From Scedosporium boydii (Eukaryota; Ascomycota; Sordariomycetes; Microascales; Microascaceae), in the NCBI GenBank assembly GCA_002221725.1, contig NJFT01000004.1:310001-374000 (forward strand): a stretch of DNA of 64,000 nucleotides. The letters are read 5' to 3'. Position numbers and translations under genes: made by a program. Shown in pieces: positions 11,448 to 23,608 of the stretch (positions are counted from its first letter, which is position 1; the number at the start of each line of letters is the position of its first letter). The notes below the pieces were generated by a model. The model was not told the DNA's origin. It saw only the letters and a program-made list of their open reading frames with translations, and did no database searches.

Positions 11448-13386
11448 ATGACTTTGCAACCCGGATCCTCAGCAGGTGCACTACCGGGCACCAAACGCCC
11501 GGTTGATGTCCGGACTCCATCCGCAACACCCTCGCGGGGTACAAGCCCTCCACCTCAAACAGATCGCGGTCGCTTAGAGGCGAGGCATAGCCTCGATAAT
11601 TCCAATCAGAGGAAACAACGACAAAGGAGGAGCGACTCTACTCGGTCAATACAGTTTGATACCGATGCTGTCGATAACGCCTTGTTAAGAGAGATCCATC
11701 GCCAGCAAAGAGAGAGTACGCCGGGGGTCAGCCCCCACCGCAAACGGCAGAGGTTGAACGGTGACAGGTGTGTCCATTTTGAAAATTATCTACCCCTCCC
11801 CAATACGCCTATCGCTGACAAGTATGGAACGCACCAGATTTATACCCACGAGATCCGGCCAAGACTTGCAAGCCAGTTTCAGTCTCCTCCACGAGGACGG
11901 GTCCCCAGCCACTCCCCCAAGGCAAAAGAAGCGAACACCGCATGGAGAGCTCCATTTTCAGAAGAGTAAGCCCGGACCGCTATCTTATCCCTTCGTTCCT
12001 GCGGACTGACTTTCTGTAGCTGAGGAAGCGAATCGAACATTCTCTAAACTACTCCGCGCCGAACTATTCGAAGGAACTATACCCCAGGAAAATCCTCAGG
12101 CGATATCTCCCGATCACGTATCTAATGGGCCAACCAACACCCATGATCCGGCGCGATCGCACACTCCACCCAATAACCCTTCCACTTCTTCTCTTCCTTC
12201 TTCTCTCACCCCCTCAACCCCCCACAAAAACCTCTTCTCATACATGTCCCCACGCCATCACGGGAACCTTGGGGGACACCCGACGCCCTCCAAGACGCCG
12301 CAAAGCCGCCATGGCCCAAATCTAGACACCCGTTCCGAGTTGTACAGCCTGTCCCCGGTTCGGTTCGGCAGCCAACAAATGCTTCTCAGTCCCCGGAAGC
12401 AACCGAGGGCCGTGAGCAAAGTTCCTTACAAAGTTCTGGACGCCCCGGAGCTTGCAGATGATTTTTATCTCAACCTGGTGGACTGGGGTAGCGCTAATGT
12501 TCTAGGGGTCGGGCTTGGATCCAGCGTTTATATGTGGAACGCGCAAACCAGTCGCGTTAATAAACTGTGCACACTCGAGGATGATACCGTGACTAGCGTC
12601 TCGTGGATACAAAAAGGAACGCATATAGCCATTGGCACTGGGAAAGGCCTGGTGCAGATTTGGGATGCCGAAAAGACGAGACGACTCCGGACGATGACTG
12701 GCCATACGGCGCGGGTAGGATCACTCGCCTGGAACACGCACATCCTCACCTCGGGCTCCCGTGACCGTCTCATTTATCACCGCGACGTCCGCGCTCCGGA
12801 TCAGTGGCTTAAAAAGTTGGTTGGTCACAAACAGGAAGTTTGTGGGCTCAAGTGGAACTGTGAAGACGGCCAACTTGCTAGTGGCGGTAACGACAACAAG
12901 CTCATGGTGTGGGATAAATTATCCGAGACCCCCCTTTGGAAGTTCTCGGACCACACGGCGGCCGTTAAAGCGATCGCTTGGTCGCCCCATCAACGTGGTC
13001 TTCTTGCCTCCGGTGGTGGAACGGCGGATAGGAGGATAATATTCCACGACACGGTTCGAGGGAGTGTCATCAACGAGGTAGATACCGGGAGCCAGGTGTG
13101 CAATATCGCTTGGTCTAAAAATTCGAACGAGATCGTGTCGACGCATGGATACAGCCAAAACCAGATCGTCGTCTGGAAATATCCTTCCATGACCCAGGTT
13201 GCCAGTCTTACTGGTCACACATACCGTGTCCTATACTTGGCAATGAGTCCCGATGGGAGAGTCGTTGTTACGGGGGCTGGTGACGAAACCCTAAGGTTCT
13301 GGTCCGTATTTGGACGTCGACCCGGCGCAAGGGACGACGCCGATCATGGAAGTGGCCGACTCGCCGACTGGGGCGTGATCCGGTGA
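11448..13386 (+). CDS. cdh1: Cdh1/Fizzy-related activator of the anaphase-promoting complex
   Basis: This WD40 adaptor recruits substrates to the APC/C in late mitosis and G1 (Cdh1/Hct1, S. pombe Ste9, animal Fzr1). Three exons, 11448-11767, 11838-11965 and 12020-13386, give 604 aa. The C-box is seen as DRFIPTR at residues 106-112; its second codon spans the first splice junction. A basic, Ser/Pro-rich region with many SP/TP sites follows, consistent with inhibitory CDK phosphorylation, and then the family motif QASFSLLHEDG. Before the propeller comes VPYKVLDAPELADDFYLN, which is diagnostic of Cdc20/Cdh1. Seven WD repeats follow (WSPHQRGLLASGGG; GHTYRVLYLAMSPDG; DETLRFWSVFGRRP). The protein ends with Ile-Arg, the IR tail that docks on APC/C TPR subunits. 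Cdh1 rather than Cdc20 is chosen from the C-box context, HEDG motif and ETLRFW...GRLADWG ending. Start ATG 11448 follows a stop-free leader lacking another ATG in frame. Confidence 0.96.
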
Positions 13387-14421
13387 GCGTTTTCCCTGAT
13401 CTAGTTCGCGGCAGGCACCTTGAAGCAGTTTTGCTCCGAGATCTCCATATACATACGCCTCTATATGCCTTCGCATATCGCACCTCTGAACGTTTCACAC
13501 GGATCCAACACACTATATCGTCTCCCAGAATTTATTCCGTGGGTTAATGAATTCACGGCTCTTCCTGCACTTACGATCTGATATCTCTCTTGCTTCAAGG
13601 ATACCCTTGACTGTGCATATATTTGGCTGGCGTGTTAGGGGTCAATTTCGGAACTTGCATTTTTGGTTTTGGGGGAGGTGGTTTTGCTTTTTGAGTTATT
13701 TTTCGCCCTTTGCACGGATATCCATGGAGACGTTCAATGATTCCTTGTTTTGGTCGGATTGGATTTGGAGTCAGAAGGTATTTGGCGAGCGTTTCTAGCA
13801 TCGTACTTGCATGTCCTTTCACACTGCTGGAGAGGGCCTGCGCAAAAACAGACATGATTCATACCCGTACATGTATCTCCAATGCTGTCAGTACGAAGTA
13901 GGCGTGAAGTATCCCATTCCCAAGTTAATGCCGACTATGTACTTCCTTTCGGTGATGCAAAGTGGTTGTGACCTCCCTGTCGATTTATAGTGCGATGCAG
14001 TTATCCATTCTCTAGATATACATACACCTTGGGGAGGCGGCAGAAATTCTCAAGTTCGCCCAAAAAAGCGCCTCACCTCGATGAGGGTTCAGCACCGGTC
14101 ATAGTTATTTACGCTACAGGTGCACACACACGGCCGAATAGGTCTTCATAGGGTCTGATATGCTTCAAATGAGGAATTGATTCCAATCGTAAGCTCTAAC
14201 GCCTTTCCCGGGTATCAGCCCATAAAATCAAGTTACCTACATGTTGCACCCAAAGAGGCTCCCATCCATACATCATATGAATTGAAAACGAGGGACGTTC
14301 CAGAACAAACAGCCTCGGGTAGGGAAAGAATGTGAAGGAGACGAAATGGCCATCCATATGCAGAATGTCCCAAACTTGCTTTACCATTTAAATTTATCCA
14401 AAAATTACCAACCATGACAAT
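13387..14421. other. convergent 3' regions of cdh1 and gpc1
   Basis: Two genes converge here, so the gap should hold their 3' untranslated regions and terminators. One exact TACGAAGTA nonamer lies at 13892-13900. Open frames on both strands have no recognisable domains. Confidence 0.55.
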
Positions 14422-16095
14422 TTAGTTGGCTACCGCTTGAGATTTATGTGCCTTTCTCTCCCTCGTCCCGACGTCCACAACGGGGCCTTCGGTGCCTGTC
14501 GTAGAAGCCTGGGGTAGAGATGCTCCATCAGTTAAAGAAGGCAAGGTCTCGATGGTCTCGTCAGGATCGCCCTGTTGAGGACGAGTAACGTCAAGATCAT
14601 TGTCCGGGAGGAAGGGAGTCGGAGACCCATTCACAGGCTCCAGGGTAGGACTGGCTGCATCCAGAGGAAGAACAGGGTCAAGACTAGGAGCCAGTGATGG
14701 CGACGTGGCCAGTCCGTCATTGCCATTTTGCCACTTGCTGACCTCGGCCTTCATCGCTTCCAACTCTTTCTGAAACCGCTTGCCAAAAACGTCAATGTAG
14801 TAAGTCGAGCCATTGTATACACTCCACCCAAAAACGATTACAAGAAAAGCCGCTGAGGCATACTTGTAGTGGAACCATATTGGGCATGGGAGCATCGTGA
14901 GAACGGCATAACAGTACTGAATCAACATGAAAGCAGCCTCCTGTAGCTCTTCGGGTAGGGAAAGCACAATCCTCCCAATCCAGACCTTGGAGTAGGAGCG
15001 TCGCAACCAGGTGAATGAGGTGGGTCGACCAGCAGCGATCTTTTCTCTGCGCCGAACTGTAATGAAGAAATAATACGACAGCTGCCACATAGCATAAGGA
15101 ATAGAGCTCCAGGCGAGCATAGAAACGATGTTCCCATACGCGGCATGCGAGCCCACTTCCGCGTTTTTAATGGCGAAGATGGCAGGGAAGCGCATTTCCT
15201 GTTGCTCGGGCGGGTAGAGATGGACAATACAGTGAAGGGTCGCGCAGGGCATGACGTGAATAAACAACGACGTGACCTTGTCGAAGCTGTGGAAGACGAG
15301 AGAATTGCGCCACATGATTATAGCAACCGCGTTATTACCAAAGGCGAGGCAGTAAACGGCTGTGAATAGTCTCTTGGAGCCAGGGAACACCCAGAGGCTA
15401 AGCATTAAGAGGAGGTTGACGAAATAGCAGAGGTCGGCTAGGAAGTAGTGGTAGCCTCGTCGCTTGTAGGTGAAGATCCGAATTGGCATGAAGTAGAGAA
15501 GTTGTGCTGTGTACCAAAGATGAAAGTATTCGGGATAGCCGCCGATTAGGAACCCGCTAATAAAAATGTTCATCACACCGCAAATGAAAGAGATCTTCTC
15601 CCGGAGGGTGATAACCTTCGTGTCGTTCCAGCGCAGAGTAAGTTTGTCCACGCTCTGTCGCATGCTTCTTCGGTATCTCTCTAGCTGCACTTCCGCCGGC
15701 GGAACACGACGCCTCCATTCTTCAACCATACGATCGCGTGCGACCTGGCCCCGAGATTTGAAGGCATCCCTCGACCGGCGAACCTTTTCTGTCTGGGCCG
15801 AAATACCTCTCTGGAGTTTCTCCAGCTGCAACGGCAGGGCGAAATTGTCGAGGAGATCAAGTACAGTGAGCCGATCAAGGGGTGGGAAGGGATCCAAGTC
15901 ATCCTGGTATGAGCTGCTGCCTGAGATTGAGGGATTCCGGGAAAGCGCGGAGCCCTTTGACGTCGTTGAGCCGGGAATGTGTGGATCGTCAGGGGAGGAG
16001 CCGTTCTGACGCGAGTCTAGGAGCCCTCCTTCGCCAATGGTTTGAGGCGCAGGACCGTCAGGGTCGAGCCCAGGACCGGTCTCTGAGGGCTTCAT
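14422..16095 (-). CDS. gpc1: glycerophosphocholine acyltransferase (Gpc1, DUF2838 family)
   Basis: This multipass membrane enzyme acylates glycerophosphocholine to lysophosphatidylcholine, the first step of the PC re-acylation route, in the ER. It is a single exon of 557 aa. Residues 1-75 are low-complexity and Ser-rich. The conserved cytosolic part starts at LDRLTVLDLLDNFALP and includes a basic helical stretch (residues 95-160). The membrane domain runs from about 168 to 445, with the family segments SFICGVMNIFISGFLIG, WYTAQLLYFMPIRIFTYKR, YHYFLADLCYFVN and FPGSKRLF. The pattern WRNSLVFHSFDKVTSLFIH...HLYPPE is typical of the family. A Pro/Ser-rich tail of about 90 residues follows FGKRFQKELEAMK. 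The ATG at 16095 is chosen; the open frame extends two codons further only with a non-ATG start. Shares a 1.3-kb upstream region with smc1. Confidence 0.94.
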   Translation of the reverse strand: MKPSETGPGLDPDGPAPQTIGEGGLLDSRQNGSSPDDPHIPGSTTSKGSALSRNPSISGSSSYQDDLDPFPPLDRLTVLDLLDNFALPLQLEKLQRGISAQTEKVRRSRDAFKSRGQVARDRMVEEWRRRVPPAEVQLERYRRSMRQSVDKLTLRWNDTKVITLREKISFICGVMNIFISGFLIGGYPEYFHLWYTAQLLYFMPIRIFTYKRRGYHYFLADLCYFVNLLLMLSLWVFPGSKRLFTAVYCLAFGNNAVAIIMWRNSLVFHSFDKVTSLFIHVMPCATLHCIVHLYPPEQQEMRFPAIFAIKNAEVGSHAAYGNIVSMLAWSSIPYAMWQLSYYFFITVRRREKIAAGRPTSFTWLRRSYSKVWIGRIVLSLPEELQEAAFMLIQYCYAVLTMLPCPIWFHYKYASAAFLVIVFGWSVYNGSTYYIDVFGKRFQKELEAMKAEVSKWQNGNDGLATSPSLAPSLDPVLPLDAASPTLEPVNGSPTPFLPDNDLDVTRPQQGDPDETIETLPSLTDGASLPQASTTGTEGPVVDVGTRERKAHKSQAVAN

Positions 16096-17414
16096 GGTCA
16101 AAATAGTATTTTTGAGCAGGGGCGTTTGCCAAGTCTGCGCTGGAAGAGAAGCTTTCCAACCGCGATACTGTACGGCGACAGGGTCCGAAGACGGATAGAC
16201 TGTGAGATTTCGGGTCGACTAGGGAGGGCGGGTGAGAAAGAGGGAGGAGCGCTTCGATCTCGCCTTCGTGAACGATGGGTCTGTTGGTCAGGGGTGGGCT
16301 CGCTTTATGACTTAGAAAACCACCTGCGGCCCTGGTTCGGACCAGCCGGTGGACTTAGGAAGCTTGAGAGGGGGATGAGAGAATCTATAGTTGAGGTGAA
16401 ACGGTTAACGACCAGTACTCGATGCGATTGGGGAGGAGGAGTGACGAACAGATAAATACATGACGCGAGACAGTAGAGGAACTTGGAAGGAAACTTCAAT
16501 GTTGTCCAGAGACAAAGACACAGGAGCACAATGCAGCGGTCAAGGGTGTGTGTAAATGTCACTTGATTGATGTACTTCGTACATTGTCACAAGCCAAAGC
16601 TTAGAGCAGGGAGCTGAGACTAGTTTTAGATACCTCAACTACAAGTATGTCGAATTGAAGCTACTTCTCTTGACCGAGAGCGAGCAGGTGGGCGTCCTTT
16701 GAGCGATGGTTGGTCTGCTCCTGGTCCTGTCAAGAACCTCGTGACGTGCTGTTGTGGCAGCCTGAACATTTGAATCCCTCGAATCAATGACCTACTCGTT
16801 TGTTCTGGTTTATATTTTCAGGCGCAATCCAAGGCAGTCAAGCGAACAAAGTACACAGGTTGACGGAAGTCGAAGTCGGTACTTCGTACAATTTGTACTT
16901 GTTGTTTCCTGCCTGGGGCCGACTTCCCTGCCTTTGTGCGAAGTACATAATTGCTGGGGAAGAGAGGCACAGGATGACGCACCTGCCTGCAGTTATTAGC
17001 CAGCAGCCGCACTCAGCTCAATAACGCCTTTTCGGACAGCCGTCAGCAGCCGTAATAACACGACCTCATTTCCAAACAGAATTAACGCGAAGTCCCCCAA
17101 GTTTCTAACTTTAAATCACGAGCGCGTATCATCAACCTCTTCTCAATCTCATCGTGTGCGCGATACACAGAAGACTGTCATCCACCATCAACCTGGTGCT
17201 TAAAATGCAACGCGTCAACGCCATTTATTTTCGCAACGCGCAACAATCCGGACATAGCCGACGATCGTAGATTCGTGTTGCGTCCTCTCATCATCGGCAC
17301 CCAGCTTTGCCTCGTCGCATCGCGCACTGGGGCGCACGCCGACTCGTCGCCCCTCATCCCAATTCGCCATTATCTTTTTCTTCTCCTTTCTCCACCCCCG
17401 GCTCAATAGCAAAC
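16096..17414. promoter_or_regulatory. divergent promoter region between gpc1 and smc1
   Basis: The 1.3-kb spacer serves two divergent genes. It contains two exact palindrome-like 11-mers GTACTTCGTAC at 16572-16582 and 16879-16889. Close to smc1 it carries MCB-type boxes (listed separately). Open frames in it are unremarkable. Confidence 0.6.
17085..17241. promoter_or_regulatory. MCB-like boxes upstream of smc1
   Basis: A perfect MluI cell-cycle box ACGCGT lies at 17210-17215, 200 bp before the smc1 start codon. Near-matches ACGCGA (17085-17090) and ACGCGC (17236-17241) flank it. ACGCGT is the binding site of MBF/DSC1 (Mbp1-Swi6 type) in yeasts, which drives G1/S genes including cohesin subunits. 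Function in this fungus is inferred only from position and sequence. Confidence 0.5.
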
Positions 17415-20400
17415 ATGGGGAAACTTATTCGCCTCGAGCTCTTCAGTAAGTCTTCTGCCCTACAGGCGATGGCTCTGTGCGCTCGAGAACGTCGCTTCTT
17501 CTAACACCGGCCATAGACTTCAAATCCTACAAGGGACACCATACGTTACTATTCGGTGACTCGTATTTCACATCGATCATTGGACCCAATGGCTCCGGGA
17601 AATCCAATTCGTATGTCTTACAGTTTTGCCTCCATTTGGGTGATGACGCGATGTTGATGCTGACTTGACTAGGATGGATGCAATCTCTTTTGTACTCGGC
17701 ATTAAGTCTTCACACCTTCGATCTGCGCATCTGAAGGACTTGATTTATCGCGGCCGAGTGCTGAAGACATCGAAAATAAACGACGATGGCTCAGCCGATG
17801 CTCCAAATGGTAACGGCCATGTCAACGGTCATGGTGACAACGAAGACGGCGATTCTCGACGAGCTTCTCGAAATGATCCGAAGACTGCATGGGTCATGGC
17901 CGTTTACGAAGACGACGCGGGCGATGAGCAGAAGTGGAAGCGATCTATCACTTCGCAAGGATCTAGTGAATATCGCATCAACGATCGGGTTGTTACTGCC
18001 CAGCAATACAACGATGCGCTCGAGGCTGAGAATATTCTTATCAAAGCGCGCAACTTCCTTGTATTCCAGGGAGATGTAGAGGCCATCGCCGCTCAGTCGC
18101 CACAGGACCTCACTCGCCTCATTGAACAGATTTCGGGCAGCCTTGAATATAAGGCCGAATATGAAAGGTTGGAGAGAGAATCAGAAGCTGCCGCTGAGAA
18201 TTCAGCCTTTCACCTTCATCGCCGCCGCGGCATAAACTCGGAGATCAAGCAGTACCAAGAGCAAAAAAGGGAGGCCGAGAACTTCCAAAAGAAAACCGAC
18301 GAGCGCGATGCGGCCATTGTCACCAAGACTCTCTGGAAGCTGTATCATTTCCAACGCAATATGGATGACTCCAGCTCCTTAATTCACGAGCATCAAGAAA
18401 ACCTCAAGGAGTTTCGCCGCAATGTCGAGGTGTTCGAGAAGAAGTTAGAAACTGCACGCAAAGAGCAAGCTGTCCTGGCACGAGAGGTATCCAAGGTTGA
18501 ACGAAACATCAAGACCAAGGAGCGAGACATAGAGGATACCCGCAACGGCCTCGTTCCCATTGATGAGAAGATTGAGCAAAGCATGCGAGAGTCGAGCCAG
18601 CTGCGTGAGAGGATTGAGACCCTGACGAAGGAGGGAAATGAGCAAGCTGAGCTGATCAAGAAGGTCAAGAGTGACCTGGTGAAAGTGGAAAAGGCCCAGG
18701 AGCATGATGAAAAGGAATATAGGGACCGGATGAAGAAGCAGGGCAAGGAGCTGAACGATGCAGACCGAAAGCAGTATAATTTGCTTCGAGCCCAAGTGAT
18801 GGCCAAAACATCTGCGAATCAGACGAACCTGGATAATCTGCTGCGCCAGCAAAAATCGGACGAGGTCACGGTGAACACTTTCAAGGGCCGCTTAGACAGA
18901 GTTACGGCCACCCTTGAGAAGTTTGAACAAGAGCTCCAGGCTACCACAAGTCGCAAATCCGCCGCACAGGCGTCCGCTCAGCAGCTTGCCAAGGAGATAG
19001 AGGCCAAGAAGAAAGAGTTCAACCAGATACAATCCGAGCGGGTACGAACGAACCAGAGACGCACCGAATTGGAAGAGCGCTTGGAGGACGTGGCAAGGAA
19101 ACTGCGCGAGGCGGATGATGGCAGACGTCAAAACGACCGTGAAACCAGGCTGCGCGACATGGTTACGTCCCTGAAAAGAATCTATCCCGGAGTCAAAGGC
19201 CGCGTCGGCGACCTCTGTAAGCCGAAACAAAAAAGATTCGACGAGGCTGTTATCGTAGCACTCGGTCGCGACTTCGATTCAGTCATTGTGGATACTGAGA
19301 AGACGGGTGTCGCCTGTGTTCAGTATCTCAAGGACCAAAGGTTTCCGCCCATGACCTTCATTCCTCTAGACAACATCAAAGTCAGCGCTGTAAATACAGC
19401 CATCAAGGGCATCTCTGGGGCCCGGCTGACGATTGATACAATCGATTTCGACCCTCACCTCGAACGCGCAATGTCATACGCCTGTGGAAGCTCTGTGGTT
19501 TGCGACAGTCTAGACATCGCGAAACGGATATGCTATGAGAGGAGGATACCAGTCAAGGCGGTTACCTTGGAAGGATTCGTTATACACAAGGCAGGCCTGA
19601 TGACCGGTGGTCGCGGACCCGAGCATAAGGGCGGCAAGCGGAGGTTTGAGGAACATGATGTCCAACACCTGCAACGTCTCGCCGTACAATGCAAGGATGA
19701 CCTTGAAAAGCTTCCTAAGGCCGACCGGCGCGGTAATACGGAGGAATCTCTACAGATCGAACTCTCGGGCCTCGAGCAGAGGCTTGCCTACGCTAAGAGC
19801 GAACTCGCCGCCCTCGACAAGAATCTGGAGAGCACCAAGAAGTTGAGAGACAATGAAAGCAAGAAGCGTCGAGAAATCGAGCCCGAATTTACCCAAAAGC
19901 GCGAGGCGTTAGAGCGTATCGTTCAAACTGTGAACGAGTTCCAGGAGGCAATCTCGCAAGTGGAGGATAAGATCTTCGGCCCTTTTTGCAAGAAATTGGG
20001 GTATAGCAACATTCGAGAATACGAGGCCCAGCAAGGCAGCATGGAGCAAGAAATGGCCGAACAACGCAACGTCTACGAGGTTCAGAAACAAAGGCTGAAG
20101 AGTCGTCTGTCCTGGGAAGAATCGCGCTACAGCGAGTCTCAAGCCCGGATCGAACGGATGCAAGACCAGCTCCGTCGACTGCAAAAAGACGTTGGATCGT
20201 ACAGGCAAGAGAAGAAGAGGATAGAGCGAGAGCTAAGCAGCGAGGAGGACGAACTCGCTGCGCTCCACGATGTATTGGAGGAGCACAAGGTCAAGCATAC
20301 CGATAAGAGTGAACACGTCGGACAAGCTCGCGCCGAAGTTCAAAAACGCAGCAAAGAAATCGAGACAAGGCAAAAGGAAATCAGCGCTCTCGAGACGGTT

Positions 20401-21517
20401 GTGCAGCAAAATAGTAACGGGAAATTCAACCTGTTGCGACGATGTAAGCTAGAGCAGATCCAGGTTCCACTGCTCGGCGGCTCGTTAGACGACCTTCCGA
20501 ACGAAGACAACCTTCTTCATCAAGATCCGGATGCCATGGACATCGATGAGGAAGAAGACGAGGAAGCCGAAGACCGGGAAGTAATCCAGGCAGCAATGGA
20601 TGACTACGGTATCGAACTCGACTTTGACAAGCTCGACGAGGAGCTAAAGGATGTAAGTCGAAGCGGAACGCATCATGTGCAACGTCGTGGGAAAATTGCT
20701 GATCGCTAATCATACATTTATCTGCAGTCGGACGATGCCAACATTGAAGAGACCCTTGACGAGAAAATCGTTTCCCTCACAACAGAACTTGAGAAACTGA
20801 ATCCAAACATGCGAGCCATTGACCGACTAGGGGACGTAGAGTCTCGGTTGAAGGACACGGAGCGAGACTTTGAAAAGGCGCGTCTTGCACAAAAGCGGGC
20901 ACGCGATGCCTTCAACGAGATTAAGACGCGGCGGTTCGAACTCTTCAACAAGGCCTTTAGTCATATCCAGGAACAGATTTCGCATGTCTACAAAGACCTC
21001 ACAAGATCCGAGGCTTATCCTCTGGGCGGGCAGGCCTACCTCGACATCGAGGAAGATACCGACACTCCCTATCTCTCAGGTATCAAGTACCATGCAATGC
21101 CTCCTTTGAAACGGTTCAGAGATATGGAGCACCTTTCCGGCGGAGAAAAAACAATGGCTGCGCTTGCTCTCCTCTTCGCCATCCATAGCTATCAGCCCAG
21201 TCCCTTCTTCGTGCTCGATGAGGTGGATGCAGCGCTGGATAACGCGAATGTGGAGAAGATCAAAAAATACATCCGGGAACATTCTGGGCCGGGCATGCAG
21301 TTTGTGGTCATCAGTCTCAAGACGGGCCTGTTTCAAGACAGCGAGAGCTTGATCGGTGTTTACCGCGACCAAGACGTTAACAGTTCCAGAACACTGACTC
21401 TAGATGTAAGTTGTTTGCTTCCGCGTTCCTATTATCAAACCCCAACCCCCACCAGACAAACTATGATGAAGTCAAGAGCCTCGCTAACCACCCCTACAGC
21501 TCCGCAAATACGCTTAA
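17415..21517 (+). CDS. smc1: cohesin subunit SMC1
   Basis: This is the SMC1 ATPase of the cohesin ring, which pairs with SMC3 and the kleisin Scc1/Rad21 to hold sister chromatids together. Five exons, 17415-17445, 17517-17610, 17673-20652, 20728-21405 and 21500-21517, give 1266 aa, the usual length. Walker A GPNGSGKS is at residues 33-40 and spans the region just before intron 2. Two long coiled coils (about 170-500 and 690-1060) flank the hinge at about 540-665 (VKGRVGDLCKPKQKRFDEA; GLMTGGRGPE). The C-terminal head has the signature LSGGEKTMAALALLF and Walker B FFVLDEVDAALDN. The last exon is only 18 nt and encodes LRKYA plus stop after TLTLD, matching the conserved SMC1 end. Reading through the last intron would instead add an unrelated tail, so the spliced form is preferred. 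An acidic stretch (DIDEEEDEEAED) precedes the C-terminal coil. Confidence 0.98.
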
Positions 21518-22273
21518 GGAAGGGAAAGAAGCAGAAGGGATAGCTAGCGGCTATTCGGCTGGCAGTGGCAGCAAAGATGATGCGACGACATGAATCGTGG
21601 GGGAGATACAATGTGTATTTATTATCGTATTTTAAAGGGCGGGTGCTCTTGGTGACTTTCTTTGCGTTTCTGAGCAGAGGGAGCTCGGTTAACTTGGAGT
21701 CGGTGGACAACTACTTCGTTCTCGATGTGTATTTATCAATTTGATGTTGGCGATAATAATGAACTTGCCTGCTGCACACCATGTTGATCAAATGTTTATT
21801 ATGTGGTGGCAATACTAACAATTTGAAGGCTCTTCGTCAGTTGATATTAAAAGCTGAGGATACACATACGTTACGTAAGTATTCTTATTAATTACCCTCT
21901 CATTCTTCCAACAATAATTGCCTTGTTAAATACTTCGTAGCTCAAGCCTTCAGCTCTTATAGTGACAGCCTGGTTGTCAGCCTTATATTCAGCACAAAGA
22001 ATCCATCTCCCTTGTCTTTCTTTCTGTCAACGACGTCTCTTGGGCACAGATTGCAGATTGCACTTTCTCAACACAGACAAGAGAAAAATGATCTTCACTG
22101 ATTTCTAACATCCCGCTTTAATATTAGCAAAACGCCTTGGAGCTGACCCCTGCTCACCACCCTATATTTTCTCAACCAAGTTGTGGCAACTGAATTCCCA
22201 CCAGAGCAGCTTGAAGTCTAAGCCAGCACACAACACATCCATTTGCAAGCTGCCAGGACAGCCAACCTGCGAG
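21518..22273. other. spacer between smc1 and the TFIIE-alpha gene
   Basis: Both genes point the same way. The 756-bp spacer includes the smc1 3' region and the downstream promoter. An exact TACTTCGTA copy lies at 21931-21939 and a one-off variant at 21712-21720. I see no gene. Confidence 0.6.
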
Positions 22274-23608
22274 ATGGATCTAGCCCAAACTCTTCTTAAG
22301 ATGGTAATGCGAGCATTTTATGACACAAGGCAGATTATTGCTGTGGATGCAGTCATCACTCATTCATGGTAAGTTCGATTGCCTCCTTCCTGTTCCTTGT
22401 TTCTTCTGGTTAGTTAATATTTCGGGTCTGTTTCTAGCTTGCGAGACGATGAACTTGCATACCTGGCATCACTTAATACCAAGGATCTCCACAAACTTGT
22501 TGCCAAGTTAAAGGAGGAGCGCCTCGTCCACCAGTTCAACCGACCGGAGATGCGGGAAGGTCAGGTTCGGCCGGTTACGAGAATATACTATTACATCGAC
22601 TACCGGCAGACGATCGACGCGATAAAATGGAGGGTTTACAATATCACAAAGGATATCCAAGGAACCACGGTGCCCGCCAGCGAAAAGAAGGAGTATTTTT
22701 GCAGCCGCTGCGGGTCGGAATGGACGCAAATGGAGGTTCTTGACAACTTTGGTCCCGAAGGCTTCATCTGCCATCGCTGCGGTAATCCTCTTACTCACGA
22801 TCTTGATCGGAACTCGGCGGGCCACGAACAGTCTACGAGGTTAAATAATCAGTTCAAGTTCGTCACCGACCTTCTGCAACAAATAGACCAGGTTCATATT
22901 CCAGATAATACTTTCGAAGTCGCGCTCGGCAACGCACGTCCGGTCATAAGAGACTCCAACCACCCCGGTATCAAATCTATACCAGTGGATGCCGCCGGGA
23001 ATCGCCCCACGGCCGTCAAGGGCCTGGCAAACACGGGCCCGAAGTCGATGGCTGTCAGCATCTCCGCCGCCGACGGTCTCACGGAGGCAGAAAAGGCAGC
23101 CGAGATTGAGCGACGGGAGAAGATTGCGCAGCAAAACGCACTGCCCGCCTGGATGTCGAACAGTACCATCACTGGAGAGTCTTTCTCGGGAGCGCCTACT
23201 CCAACCTTGCTGGCCAAGAGGGAGGATGCGGATGTCAAGGCAGCTGTTCCAACGGTTCCTGCCTACGAAAAGGACCACAAGGACATCGATGATGTCTTCG
23301 CCAGGCTCAAGGCGGAACAGGAGCAGAAAGAGCTGGAAGAGGAGGAATACGGCTCTGACGACGAAGATGAAGAGGATGAGGATGAAGACGAAGATTTTGA
23401 AGACGTGATGGGTACCGGTGCTAATTCGGCGGCCGGTACACCGTCGGTTATCGGCATCGGGGCTTCGCATGTAGGCCAGGCACCAGGAGGCGGAGGCGGA
23501 GACTTGGATGCAGAGAGGCCGGCAAAGAAGGTGAAGGTTGAATCGCCTGCCCAAGCAAATGGGGAGGAGGAGGAGAGCGATGAGGACCTGGAATTCGAGG
23601 ATGTCTGA
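22274..23608 (+). CDS. tfa1: transcription factor TFIIE, alpha subunit
   Basis: This is the large subunit of the RNA polymerase II general factor TFIIE, which recruits and stimulates TFIIH during promoter opening. Two exons, 22274-22368 and 22438-23608 (69-bp intron), give 421 aa. The N-terminal extended winged helix reads MDLAQTLLKMVMRAFYDT, then a helix containing RDDELAYLASLNTKDLHKLVA and the pair RPVTRIYYYIDYRQTIDAIKWR. A C4 zinc ribbon follows: YFCSRCGSEWT...GFICHRCGNPL, with Cys pairs about 20 residues apart. The middle is Ala/Glu-rich. The C-terminal third is strongly acidic (a run of Asp/Glu around 23338-23400 and the end EEESDEDLEFEDV), the part that in other TFIIE-alpha subunits contacts TFIIH p62/Tfb1. 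Start ATG 22274 gives the family N terminus; the open frame continues upstream without another ATG. Confidence 0.97.

Noticed and set aside
21411..21593. Possible C-terminal extension of SMC1 after 21405
   Set aside because: The conserved SMC1 end LRKYA is obtained by splicing 21406-21499, with a proper branch and acceptor, so the reading-through peptide is intron plus 3' sequence.
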